From Candidatus Gastranaerophilales bacterium (GTDB lineage: Bacteria; Cyanobacteriota; Vampirovibrionia; Gastranaerophilales; Gastranaerophilaceae), in NCBI GenBank assembly GCA_016280955.1, contig JAEEHV010000015.1:1-64000 (forward strand): DNA of 64,000 nucleotides, written 5' to 3'. Every line of letters begins with the position of its first letter. Position 1 is the first letter of the stretch. This document shows, piece by piece, positions 8,216 through 16,226 of the stretch. Under the pieces are notes generated by a model. The model did not search any database. It had not been told where the DNA came from and saw only the letters and a program-made list of their open reading frames with translations. The translations under genes and the position numbers were made by a program.

Positions 8216-9375
8216 TTATAAATAATACTGTAAAAAACGGATATCAGCAAATAAAAACAGATGGTGACAGAGAGCTTTTGACTACAACTATAATCCTCAT
8301 AGTAATAGGATTGATGGCTATTGTGTCAGCCAGCCTGCCGCTTTGCGTTACAAAACATTTACCGCCGTTTTTTTATGTTTTTCAGCATTTGTTTTGGATA
8401 ATCATTGGTAGTGTCGGAATGTGGTTCTTTTCCAAATTTGATTATAACAATTTGCGAAAATTCACTTTTTTATTCGCTTTTGCAGTAATTATTCTTTTGC
8501 TGATGGTTAAATTTACACCGCTGGGGGTAACGATTAACGGTGCAAGAAGATGGCTGAATCTGGGGTTTCAGTTTCAGCCGTCAGAACTTACCAAACTTGC
8601 ACTTATTATGATTTTAGGCAACTTATTTTCACTAAAAAAAGAGGTTTTTAACAAAATGCTGTTTAAACATCTTTTATCCGCAGGGATTATGATTTTTATT
8701 GTATTAAAGCAGCCGAACCTCAGTATGACGCTTATTCTTCTCGGTATTTCATTTTGCATGTATGTCTGTTCAGGCAAAACTCTTAAACCGATTTTTATAG
8801 GAATTATTCTGCTTGCATCCCTTTTGGGAATGATTAAAACAAATATTATTGACCTTTCAAATTATATTGCACCTTATCAGCTTGAACGGATTATGAACTG
8901 GCATAACTCGGATACTGATGTTCAGAGCGAAGGATATCAGGTATTTCACTCGCTTGTCGCAATATCATCAGGAGGAATGTTTGGTTCGGGCTACGGTTCC
9001 GGCAAAGAAAAGCTCGGCTGGCTTCCGGAATCTCATACGGATTTTATATTTTCTGTAATCTCCGAAGAAATAGGATTTATCGGAAGTTTATTTGTAATCA
9101 TGCTTTTCTTAACCCTGTTATACAGAGGAATAACTATTGCAACCAAATGTCCAAACTTATACGGACGGCTGCTTGCCCTTGGAATAACTATCTCAATCAC
9201 AATGCAGGCATTTTTTAATATCTCTGTTGCAACCTCGTTCCTCCCTGCAACAGGTATAACCCTTCCGTTTATAAGTTACGGAGGTTCTTCGCTAGCCGTA
9301 TCAATGAGTATGATAGGGATACTTTTGAATGTATCAAAAATAAAGCTGAAAAGAATTTCTTATATTCAAAAATAG
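8197..9375 (+). CDS. FtsW/RodA/SpoVE (SEDS) peptidoglycan polymerase
   Basis: SEDS-family lipid II glycosyltransferase in the inner membrane. It shows about ten hydrophobic helices, the GARRWLNLGFQFQPSE block that marks the family, the large periplasmic loop with SEGYQVFHSLVAI...FGSGYGSGKEKLGWLPESHTDFIFS, and a C-terminal PATGITLPFISYGGSS motif. At about 392 residues it is full length. The start lies in a short tandem repeat; the ATG at 8197 is preferred to the TTG at 8191, with no clear Shine-Dalgarno sequence for either. It begins 28 bases after the class B PBP gene and is probably cotranscribed. FtsW or RodA cannot be decided here. Confidence 0.9.
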   Translation: MENGKLVINNTVKNGYQQIKTDGDRELLTTTIILIVIGLMAIVSASLPLCVTKHLPPFFYVFQHLFWIIIGSVGMWFFSKFDYNNLRKFTFLFAFAVIILLLMVKFTPLGVTINGARRWLNLGFQFQPSELTKLALIMILGNLFSLKKEVFNKMLFKHLLSAGIMIFIVLKQPNLSMTLILLGISFCMYVCSGKTLKPIFIGIILLASLLGMIKTNIIDLSNYIAPYQLERIMNWHNSDTDVQSEGYQVFHSLVAISSGGMFGSGYGSGKEKLGWLPESHTDFIFSVISEEIGFIGSLFVIMLFLTLLYRGITIATKCPNLYGRLLALGITISITMQAFFNISVATSFLPATGITLPFISYGGSSLAVSMSMIGILLNVSKIKLKRISYIQK

Positions 9376-9469
9376 AGAAATAAATTCCCACGGTCAGAAT
9401 ATTTTCAGGTTATTTATATTTTGTTCCGCAAAGGAAGTTTTTTCATATCAAAATTCCCCTGTGTTCTTA

Positions 9470-9498
9470 TTGACAAAATTTTTTATTTTGTGTTTTAT
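9470..9498 (+). promoter_or_regulatory. Promoter of the cysteine leader
   Basis: Perfect TTGACA (-35, 9470-9475), a 17-base spacer and TTTTAT (-10, 9493-9498). Transcription should start at about 9505-9506, exactly at the ATG of the leader peptide, so the mini-ORF may be translated from a leaderless message. Confidence 0.5.
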
Positions 9499-9505
9499 TA
9501 ATAGT

Positions 9506-9562
9506 ATGAAGAATTCATTTGTAAACAATTTAATCTGTTGCTGCTGTAAGTCTTGTTGCTAA
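9506..9562 (+). CDS. Cysteine-rich leader peptide (candidate attenuator uORF)
   Basis: An 18-codon ORF too short for the ORF track: MKNSFVNNLICCCCKSCC, stop. Six of its last eight residues are Cys, encoded by TGT or TGC. The stop codon falls inside the 3' arm of the first leader hairpin, as in classical amino-acid attenuators where ribosome position selects the RNA fold. There is no Shine-Dalgarno sequence, but the predicted transcription start coincides with the ATG. Inference: scarcity of charged tRNA-Cys would stall ribosomes on these codons and favour antitermination into the downstream gene. Confidence 0.65.
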   Translation: MKNSFVNNLICCCCKSCC

Positions 9563-9643
9563 GAACTTACTTATTATTTTGCGTGCAGATTTTCAGATAG
9601 AAATATTATTTAGGTTCTTAAATGTTTTTTAAGAACCTTTTTT
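9546..9643 (+). promoter_or_regulatory. Three-way transcription attenuator (pause hairpin / antiterminator / terminator)
   Basis: Hairpin 1:2 (9546-9570) has a nine-pair stem with one bulged A and loop GTTGCT, and it covers the last Cys codons. Antiterminator 2:3 pairs TAAGAACTTA (9560-9569) with TAGGTTCTTA (9611-9620), ten pairs including one G-U. Terminator 3:4 (9612-9638) has an 11-bp stem and U6 (9638-9643). Strands 2 and 3 each take part in two exclusive structures, the textbook attenuator layout. The terminator ends only four bases before the Shine-Dalgarno GGAG of the 9660 gene. Confidence 0.7.
9612..9643 (+). terminator. Intrinsic terminator inside the leader
   Basis: AGGTTCTTAAA pairs with TTTAAGAACCT around a five-base loop and is followed by six T. 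It lies 237 bases after the FtsW/RodA stop and 16 bases before the next ATG, so it suits attenuation better than simple termination of the upstream operon. Confidence 0.8.
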
Positions 9644-9659
9644 AACGGAGAAATTACAA

Positions 9660-11090
9660 ATGAGAATAAATAAAATTGACAATACCCTTAATTTTAATGC
9701 TGCTATGGGCGGATTATCAAAAGCATTATATACACTGAGTAACAATGATATGCTTAATGCCTCTTTCGTGGATGTTTTTGCGATGGACACACCAAGAACA
9801 ATAGTCGAAACAAAAAACAGAGGTAAGCAGGCAGGAATAGAGATGGGATTCAGAGAATACACCGGAACTTTTATTGCTGAATTTTCAGCCGCTCTTTTTG
9901 CAGTTATCGCTTCTAAATTTATCGCAAAAAAGATAAGACCTGATATAAAAGTTAATTCAGGTTCATGGATTACAAATAACGGATTGGATGTATTCTCTGA
10001 GATATATAATAAATCCGATAAAACTCCTGAAAGTTATGTCGAAAACATTCTTAATTCAATGTCAGGGCTTAAAGGAAAAGAAACAAAAGAATTTTCTAAA
10101 ATTGATAAAGAAAAAACAAAGCCTATTATTGAAAAACTTACAAATCTGATAACGGATAAAACCTCTGATAAAACTAAGAATAAAAAAGTTTTGGGAGAAG
10201 TTCAGGACGAAATAATAAATCTGCTTGGGGCTGATAATAACATCACGATTAAAGGCAGCAAAAACTCGTTATCAGCTAACTTAACTCATACATTAAGAGA
10301 TATCGTCGATTCGGGTAAAAATATTTTCTTTGAGGGAGTAAATAAAAAAGAGCCGGGTGAAATTATATCTAAGCTTAAGAAAATGAATAATTTAAGAATA
10401 GGCATTGCAATACCTTTATCAATGCTTCTTGCAATAACAAACCAGTATTTAAACAGATATTTAACAAAAAAACGAACAGGTATTGATAACTTTGTAGGCG
10501 AAAATAATTATGCCCAAAACGTTGCGTTTAAACACGAAAAGAAATCAGAAAAAGGGCTGTGGTGGAAAAAATTATTGTCCGCCGGAATTTTTGTTCTGAT
10601 GCTTTCTAAAGTTATGGGGGTAAAAAAGCCTGCTGATTTCATCAAAAAACTGGAATTTGACGGACCTGTTACAAGCGGTAATACTATCAAAACAGTCTAT
10701 GGAACATTGATTCTAGGCAGAATTTTTGCATCCAAAGATTCAACGGAATTAAGAGAAACTAACGTAAGAGATTATTTAGGTTTCTTAAATTGGCTTGTAT
10801 TGGGCGGTTTTGTCGCTAAGGGAGTCGGGCAAATACTTGACCAAAAGCAAGAAAAATTGTTTAATATATCTAACAAAGGTACGGGAATTAAGCATTGGCT
10901 TAAAGATGTTTCTTTAAAATCTCAAAAAGAAATTCTTGCACATGGCGGGAATGTCAAATCAAACCTGAGAAAACTGAATTTTGCTCAGATGTCAGGAATT
11001 GCATACAGTACAATAATGCTTGGGGTACTGCTTCCGAAATTAAATATTTGGATGACGAGGAGAGATAAAGGGAATAAAAACCACAATTAA
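9660..11090 (+). CDS. Cysteine-free multi-pass membrane protein, unknown function
   Basis: A 476-residue protein I cannot assign. Hydrophobic stretches lie near residues 73-92, 242-262, 305-322, 377-395 and 442-462, separated by Lys-rich hydrophilic segments, so an inner-membrane protein is likely. The N-terminus (INKIDNTLNFNAAMGG) has the short Phe-containing lead seen in several unassigned proteins of this window. The whole protein contains no cysteine, which is notable because its leader encodes a run of cysteines and an attenuator. Shine-Dalgarno GGAG lies nine bases before the ATG. An SGNH hydrolase gene follows within 12 bases and is probably cotranscribed. Transport or a stress response linked to cysteine is a guess, not a reading. 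Confidence 0.8.
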   Translation: MRINKIDNTLNFNAAMGGLSKALYTLSNNDMLNASFVDVFAMDTPRTIVETKNRGKQAGIEMGFREYTGTFIAEFSAALFAVIASKFIAKKIRPDIKVNSGSWITNNGLDVFSEIYNKSDKTPESYVENILNSMSGLKGKETKEFSKIDKEKTKPIIEKLTNLITDKTSDKTKNKKVLGEVQDEIINLLGADNNITIKGSKNSLSANLTHTLRDIVDSGKNIFFEGVNKKEPGEIISKLKKMNNLRIGIAIPLSMLLAITNQYLNRYLTKKRTGIDNFVGENNYAQNVAFKHEKKSEKGLWWKKLLSAGIFVLMLSKVMGVKKPADFIKKLEFDGPVTSGNTIKTVYGTLILGRIFASKDSTELRETNVRDYLGFLNWLVLGGFVAKGVGQILDQKQEKLFNISNKGTGIKHWLKDVSLKSQKEILAHGGNVKSNLRKLNFAQMSGIAYSTIMLGVLLPKLNIWMTRRDKGNKNHN

Positions 11091-11101
11091 AGGCGATGAG
11101 T

Positions 11102-11719
11102 ATGAAAAAGATTTTATGCTATGGGGATTCAAATACATTCGGTTATAATCCTGCTGACAATTCAAGGTTTGATGAACATACAAGATGGACTGCTCTTTTG
11201 CAGGAAAATTTAGGCAGCGATTTTAAAATAATAGAAGAAGGTATGTGTGACAGAACCGGCATTGCTAATAATGATAAAGGTTTTGACTTCTCGGCTCAAA
11301 GACACTTTCCTAAAATAATAACAAAAATTAAAGATATTGACTTGTTAATTCTTGCAATAGGTACAAATGATTTGCAGTTCAAGTACGATTTAACTATTCA
11401 TCAGTTTGAAAACGGGTTGGAAAAATTAATCGTTACAGCAAAAAATAATGTACAAAGAATCATTTTAATACCACCGGTCGTATTAAACGATAATATTTTA
11501 GAAGGAAGTTTTAACTTTCAGTTTAACAGTACAAGTATTTCCAAATCTAAAAAGGTAGGAAAAATTTACAGAAAATTAAGCAATCTTTATTGTTTAGACT
11601 ATTTTGACCTGAATGAATTTGTAAAACCGTCAAATACTGATGGTTTACATTATGACAGCGAAGGACATAATATTATTTCAACAAAACTGAGTGAATATAT
11701 TAAGAGTATATTTGCCTGA
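11102..11719 (+). CDS. SGNH/GDSL-family hydrolase (arylesterase-like)
   Basis: Esterase or lipase of the SGNH fold. Block I is CYGDSNTFGYN, carrying the nucleophile Ser near residue 9. Block III is AIGTNDLQFKY, and block V is DGLHYDSEGH with the catalytic Asp and His. The length, 205 residues, is usual for the family. No signal peptide is present, so it should be cytoplasmic. Of two ATGs, the one at 11102 lies eight bases after AAAGG, while the one at 11096 is only two bases away, so 11102 is preferred. It starts 11 bases after the cysteine-free membrane protein and probably shares its attenuated transcript. The substrate is unknown. Confidence 0.85.
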   Translation: MKKILCYGDSNTFGYNPADNSRFDEHTRWTALLQENLGSDFKIIEEGMCDRTGIANNDKGFDFSAQRHFPKIITKIKDIDLLILAIGTNDLQFKYDLTIHQFENGLEKLIVTAKNNVQRIILIPPVVLNDNILEGSFNFQFNSTSISKSKKVGKIYRKLSNLYCLDYFDLNEFVKPSNTDGLHYDSEGHNIISTKLSEYIKSIFA

Positions 11720-11903
11720 ATACTTCCGTATAACAAAATGAGAGGAAAACCATTCCCTTTTTCTATATAAAAATTTTTAATATTCATAATTTTATTCTTA
11801 CAAAATTAACAAAATATACCAAAAGTTTAAACATTGTTTTTTATATAAGTTTGTTATATCGTAATTCTAAGTTTTCATATTTGAGTTATAAGGATTTAAT
11901 GAC

Positions 11904-12317
11904 ATGAATAAAGCAATAAAATCAATAATTGTTCTGTTTGTAATGATGTTGTGCGTAACAAGTTCATCATATTCAGCGGAAAAAAATGTATCATTACAAA
12001 CAACCTCTACTTGGGATAATGTAAAATATAAAAAATTAAAAATTAAAAATCCCGAAGTTACGGTATTAAAAATTGTTATTAACGTCGGTGAAAAATTACC
12101 AATGCACAAACACGATTTAGTTAATATTGCGTATGTAAAACAAGGAACTCTGACTGTTATTACGGATGAAAATAAAGAAATAACATTACACGAAGGAGAA
12201 GCATTGCCGGAGTTAATAGGCAAATATCACTATGGTAAAAATACGGGGAATAAACCCGTTGAACTTGTAGTGTTTTATATCGGAGAAAAAGGAACTCCAT
12301 TATCTGTTAACAAATAA
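11904..12317 (+). CDS. Exported small cupin-domain protein
   Basis: A 137-residue protein with a Sec-type signal peptide (Lys-containing start, hydrophobic core IIVLFVMMLCV, cleavage expected after YSA near residue 25), then one cupin barrel. The metal-binding motif is visible as MHKHDLVNIAYVKQGTLTV with a later YHYGKN segment and the glycine turn HEGEALP. The shape is of a small periplasmic single-domain cupin; function could be sugar or metal binding or redox, undetermined. An AGGA ribosome site lies nine bases before the ATG. The gene stands alone with about 180 AT-rich bases upstream and a convergent AsmA-like gene downstream. Confidence 0.8.
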   Translation: MNKAIKSIIVLFVMMLCVTSSSYSAEKNVSLQTTSTWDNVKYKKLKIKNPEVTVLKIVINVGEKLPMHKHDLVNIAYVKQGTLTVITDENKEITLHEGEALPELIGKYHYGKNTGNKPVELVVFYIGEKGTPLSVNK

Positions 12318-12334
12318 CAGACAGATAAATGTAG

Positions 12335-12350
12335 GTTGGGTAAAACCCAA
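12335..12350 (+). terminator. Weak hairpin after the cupin gene
   Basis: TTGGGT-AAAA-ACCCAA-type stem about 20 bases after the stop, followed by an A/T-rich run without a clean T tract. It is a possible weak terminator. Confidence 0.3.
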
Positions 12351-12367
12351 TAACAACAATAATAATA

Positions 12368-12387
12368 ATTTACCCCTACCCCTACCA
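12368..12387 (-). repeat. Post-stop short tandem repeat (GGTAGG units)
   Basis: Read on the minus strand, GGTAGG-GGTAGG-GGTAAAT begins within a few bases of the AsmA-like gene's stop codon. It contains the AGGGGTAAAT ten-mer found after other stop codons in the window. Confidence 0.5.
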
Positions 12388-15015
12388 CTATCGAATTTCT
12401 TTTAGCTCCAGGCTGGTTTTGTTATTATTAATATCACCTTTTAATAGAACTCTGTAGTAAATTGAATTCTTTTCATCTGCGTTTATCTGAGGTATTTCTG
12501 ATAATTTTGACTTATACAGTTCTTTTGAATACTCAGGTCTGAATACTACTTTTAAAATTAAACTTACAGGAATACCGAAGATTCTTATGCCTTTTGGTGC
12601 TTCTTTGCTGTAATGCCAAAACAGCTGCAGGTCAGCATACTGTTTTTCCATCTCATAATTACCTTCCAGATACATTGCAGACAATGGGTGCCATGTTGTT
12701 AAGTTAATATTGTTAATTTCAGTATTATGAACATTGAAAGAACCCACTATGTCATCCTTCATTAAATCTTTTTGTGATAAATCAACATTCGTTATTTCTG
12801 ATAATTTGTACTTGGAATCCTTAATTGCAAGTTCTTTATCACCAAGTTTCGGCATATATCCTTCTTTTACTTCAAAAGTACAATCAGCATCCAAATATTT
12901 GAACATATCTTTTGCATAAATATCCACTTTTGCTTTCGCAATACCGCTTATTTGATCCTGAAGGTTAAGTGTCATCTCGGCAACTTTATTTGAGTCAATG
13001 TTTTCAGCTTCAAATGTCATTTTTGAGATATTTTTCCCAAAATCATAAAATCCGTTTGCGTTTATTGTTCCGTCTGCAAACTTCATTTCTTTCATCTTAA
13101 AATCAAAAATATTATTTTTCATGCTTCCGACAAGTTTTACATCTTCAAGCACAAACTTATCTCTTATAATTTTGTTAATAACTATTTCCCAATTATTAAT
13201 AGTCATAGGATTTTCTTTAACTGTTCTTGAGAAGTCCTTTGAATCTCTTTTATCCCCTGATTTACTCCCTGATTTACCCCCTAATTTACCCCCTGATTTA
13301 CCACTATCTTCTGTTGTTTCAAGAACAAGTTTATCCAAAAACAGCTTCAGGTTATAAATCAATGTATCACCAAAAATGTTATTTTTCATACTCAGTTCTG
13401 CTGTATATTTTTCACCTTTGTACAGTCCGTATGAAGTTATAGTAAAAATACCGTCTTTGGTAATTATATGTGCATTATCGATTTTGAAAGCTTCATGTCT
13501 TGCTTTTATTATGTCAAAAGTACCCAAAACCTGATTGTTTTTAAAATCATATTTTAAATCACCCTTAAATTCACCGCCTCTTACTTTTTCGCCAAAAGCA
13601 CCGATTACCGAAGTCGGAGCATACCCGTTAGTGCGGATTGTGAGGTATTGAGGGATAAATTTATCAGGGTTGTTTTTATCTATATTTTTTATAAACAAAC
13701 CGTCACCATAAAGGACAATATTTTCATTGCCGGAAGTGAAATAAGAATATTTATATTTTTTCAGGTACAAATCATTATCGTCTTTGAAGGTATTACCGTA
13801 TATTTTTCTATTATAATCTCTCAGGCCTAAATAAAACGAATTGTATATCAGGTCACTTTTTACGGGGATATCAATGTTATAATATACATCCGGTTTTCTG
13901 TTTTTTATCTTATAAACCAAATTAACATTAGCTGAGTTTAATACAGTAAGGTTCGGAACAAACTTAAATTTTGGAGTAAGAGTTGTGTTCATCTCTCCTA
14001 CAACCAGTTTTTTCTGAGGATTTAATAAATCCGTAATATTAAGGGTATGTGTAACCTTTTCATTTCCTAAAATACCAACTGCTGCTGAAGTTATTGTTTC
14101 ACCTTCAAAATTAAAAACAGCTTCTTTGAAGAATAGAGGTATGTCAAACCATACTGCATTTGCTCCGAGATTATTTGCAACACAAGTTCCCCAAATACCA
14201 TCGTTATTTACTTTCAGATTTACTCCAACCGTTCCTTTAAAATTTTTGAAATTTTCAATAAACTTTTTAGAAGAATCTTTTGATTTTTGGAACTTCAGTA
14301 ACATCGGCATAATTTCCGATACAGGAAGATTTTCGCCGTTTATATCAAGGTCCCGTGATTTATCTTTATCAACAAGCACTCCGTCTAAATAAAGGTGAGA
14401 GTTTCCTAATGATATTTTGAATTTATTTGCTTTAAGCTTATTATCTACTACTTGAAAAGAGCCTGATTCACCAAGTTTTAGTGTTTCTTTTATAATCGGG
14501 GTATTGATTGCTGCATTTAATTTTATAAAGTTATTGTCAGTATCTAAGTTCTCGACATTGATATTAACATCATCGGATTTAAAAACAAATTTTTTTATGT
14601 GGACTTCGGGAATCTTGTTTAAATCTGCTTTTCTACTGCTTTTGCGTTTATTCTTTTTATTTACCCCCTTTAAGTAATTTCCGTCAATAAATATATTATC
14701 CGCACTGACTAAAGCCAGATGCTTTTGTAACAGTTTGTATTTGATGGCAAGCTTTTTAATATCTGCAACCGCAACATTCTTGTTTTTTGCATCAATGCTG
14801 TAAACATTTAAAACAACGACAAGCTTCGGGGATATTTTCAGATTTAATCCCGTAATAGTTGTTTCTGCTCCTGTTTTTTCAAGAATCAATGACTGCAGTT
14901 TGTTTATTGTTGCTTTACTATTGATTATTGACGGTAATACGCAAACTATTCCAAGATACAAACCGATTGCGAGTAATAATAAAACACTAAAAGTTATTGT
15001 AAAAATCTTTTTCAT
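12388..15015 (-). CDS. AsmA-like envelope protein
   Basis: An 875-residue protein with one N-terminal membrane helix (FTITFSVLLLLAIGLYLGIV) and then a long periplasmic region of beta-rich repeats. The first segment (INSKATINKLQSLILEKTGAETTITGLNLKISPKLVV) matches the conserved AsmA/YhdP-type N-terminus, and later parts resemble the AsmA C-terminal half (NINLTTWHPLSAMYLEGNYEM). AsmA-like proteins are bridge-like proteins implicated in lipid transport to the outer membrane; that role is inferred from family resemblance. A hydrophilic linker near residues 571-590 (KSGGKLGGKSGSKSGDK) is encoded by four 12-base tandem repeats. No Shine-Dalgarno sequence is seen. It is transcribed divergently from the AI-2E-family transporter. 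Confidence 0.7.
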   Translation of the reverse strand: MKKIFTITFSVLLLLAIGLYLGIVCVLPSIINSKATINKLQSLILEKTGAETTITGLNLKISPKLVVVLNVYSIDAKNKNVAVADIKKLAIKYKLLQKHLALVSADNIFIDGNYLKGVNKKNKRKSSRKADLNKIPEVHIKKFVFKSDDVNINVENLDTDNNFIKLNAAINTPIIKETLKLGESGSFQVVDNKLKANKFKISLGNSHLYLDGVLVDKDKSRDLDINGENLPVSEIMPMLLKFQKSKDSSKKFIENFKNFKGTVGVNLKVNNDGIWGTCVANNLGANAVWFDIPLFFKEAVFNFEGETITSAAVGILGNEKVTHTLNITDLLNPQKKLVVGEMNTTLTPKFKFVPNLTVLNSANVNLVYKIKNRKPDVYYNIDIPVKSDLIYNSFYLGLRDYNRKIYGNTFKDDNDLYLKKYKYSYFTSGNENIVLYGDGLFIKNIDKNNPDKFIPQYLTIRTNGYAPTSVIGAFGEKVRGGEFKGDLKYDFKNNQVLGTFDIIKARHEAFKIDNAHIITKDGIFTITSYGLYKGEKYTAELSMKNNIFGDTLIYNLKLFLDKLVLETTEDSGKSGGKLGGKSGSKSGDKRDSKDFSRTVKENPMTINNWEIVINKIIRDKFVLEDVKLVGSMKNNIFDFKMKEMKFADGTINANGFYDFGKNISKMTFEAENIDSNKVAEMTLNLQDQISGIAKAKVDIYAKDMFKYLDADCTFEVKEGYMPKLGDKELAIKDSKYKLSEITNVDLSQKDLMKDDIVGSFNVHNTEINNINLTTWHPLSAMYLEGNYEMEKQYADLQLFWHYSKEAPKGIRIFGIPVSLILKVVFRPEYSKELYKSKLSEIPQINADEKNSIYYRVLLKGDINNNKTSLELKEIR
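13256..13303 (-). repeat. In-frame 12-base tandem repeat (4 units)
   Basis: On the plus strand the units are CCTGATTTACTC, CCTGATTTACCC, CCTAATTTACCC and CCTGATTTACCA, without gaps. They encode the Gly-Lys-Ser/Leu-Gly linker of the AsmA-like protein. Each unit contains ATTTAC(C/T), close to the intergenic ATTTACCCCT motif. Confidence 0.75.
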
Positions 15016-15114
15016 ATTTAATATATTATCATATAAATAGAATTGTAATGAATTTTGTTATATATTAATTTTATGTTATTATACAATTCAGGAGTTAAGA
15101 GATAGGAGATTTAT

Positions 15115-16095
15115 ATGAGTAACATGATTCAAAAATTAGGTAATTCACAAAACATTATCTTTTTGATAGGTATTATTATTTACGGTATCTGTCTTTTTAC
15201 AATAACGGATATAGCTTTAATGCTTTTTGTAACTTACGTTATAGCTTGTGCATTAAATCCTCTTGTGGACAAATTAGAGAAAAAAATGAAAAGAAATATT
15301 GCAGCAGCTATTGTGTTTGGCGGATTTATAGGTGGTCTATTGTTGATGTTTCTGCCCATTGTCGTAATTGGCGGTAATGAAATCGTACACTTAGCCGCTC
15401 AATATCCTCAATATGTTGACCAGGTAAAAGATTATATTATGAATTCACCTGTTGTTCAGGAATTTGCAAATTCAGGTGGTCTGATGGCATCAATCACAAG
15501 TATTTCCAAAGGCGGATTATATTTATTTGTGGCAATGATATTTACTTACTTCTTAATGGTAGACAGAGATAAACTTGTAACTGCCGCTTTAAGGTTTTTC
15601 CCTAAAAAATCAAGAGAAAGATTCAGAGAAATATATGAAATTTCAGAACAAAAACTTAGCAGATTTGTATCAGGTCAGTTTATTGCTTCTGCAAGTGTCG
15701 GTTTAATTGTAATTATCGGTCTTATGATATTAAAAGTTGATTCAGCCATAATCTTAGGCTGTGTTTCTGCGGTTTTGGATATTGTTCCGATTGTCGGACC
15801 TGCAATTGCATTAGTTATTTGTCTGGCTGTAACATACAAACTCGGTTGGACTATTGTAATAGCAACTGCAGTAATTTTCTTAATCGCACAAATAGTTGAA
15901 AACAACGTTGTAAAACCTTATGTATTTGGCAAATTTATGGACCTTCATCCGATAGTTATTTATATATTCTTATTTGTATGTGCAAAATACTTTGGTGCAG
16001 TAGGTGCAATTTTTGCTCCTGCAATAGCAGCAGATGTTTGCGTACTTGTTGAAGAATTATATTTGAAAAATATGGACGAAGACGTAGAGGCATAA
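15115..16095 (+). CDS. AI-2E family transporter (PerM/TqsA-like)
   Basis: Inner-membrane protein of the AI-2E/UPF0118 family, 326 residues. It has two N-terminal helices followed by CALNPLVDKLEKKMKRNIAAAIVFG, then another helix, a hydrophilic middle (residues about 95-180) and four or five C-terminal helices. The family block FVSGQFIASASVGLIVIIGLMILKVDSAIILG and the VLDIVPIVGPAIAL motif are clear. Members have been linked to AI-2 export, sodium-proton antiport or permease roles, so the substrate here is unknown. A ribosome site (GGAG) lies eight bases before the ATG. It is followed by post-stop tandem repeats and a bidirectional terminator. Confidence 0.88.
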   Translation: MSNMIQKLGNSQNIIFLIGIIIYGICLFTITDIALMLFVTYVIACALNPLVDKLEKKMKRNIAAAIVFGGFIGGLLLMFLPIVVIGGNEIVHLAAQYPQYVDQVKDYIMNSPVVQEFANSGGLMASITSISKGGLYLFVAMIFTYFLMVDRDKLVTAALRFFPKKSRERFREIYEISEQKLSRFVSGQFIASASVGLIVIIGLMILKVDSAIILGCVSAVLDIVPIVGPAIALVICLAVTYKLGWTIVIATAVIFLIAQIVENNVVKPYVFGKFMDLHPIVIYIFLFVCAKYFGAVGAIFAPAIAADVCVLVEELYLKNMDEDVEA

Positions 16096-16121
16096 AGGCA
16101 TAAAGGGGTAAATGGGTAAAT
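16087..16121 (+). repeat. Post-stop short tandem repeats (GGCATAAA/GGGTAAAT)
   Basis: The units GGCATAAA, GGCATAAA, GGGGTAAAT and GGGTAAAT overlap and follow the AI-2E-family stop codon. They carry TAA in more than one frame and contain AGGGGTAAAT, also present after the FtsY and PBP stop codons. Confidence 0.6.
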
Positions 16122-16172
16122 AAAAAAGTTTTTAAAAGAATGTTTCCCTTTTATATCTTAACAATTAAAAAT

Positions 16173-16203
16173 ATCGGGTTGAATATCAATTATTCAACCC
16201 GAT
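16173..16203. terminator. Bidirectional terminator between convergent genes
   Basis: ATCGGGTTGAAT pairs with ATTCAACCCGAT (12 bp) around a seven-base loop. The minus strand reads into a T-rich run (ATATTTTTAA), a good intrinsic terminator for the exported-protein gene. The plus-strand U tract is weaker. Confidence 0.75.
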
Positions 16204-16226
16204 GTTTAATTCATTAATATGATTTA

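Noticed and set aside
9546-9643. T-box or known riboswitch
   Set aside because: No T-box sequence or recognised aptamer was seen; the Cys-rich ORF and three-strand pairing explain the leader better.
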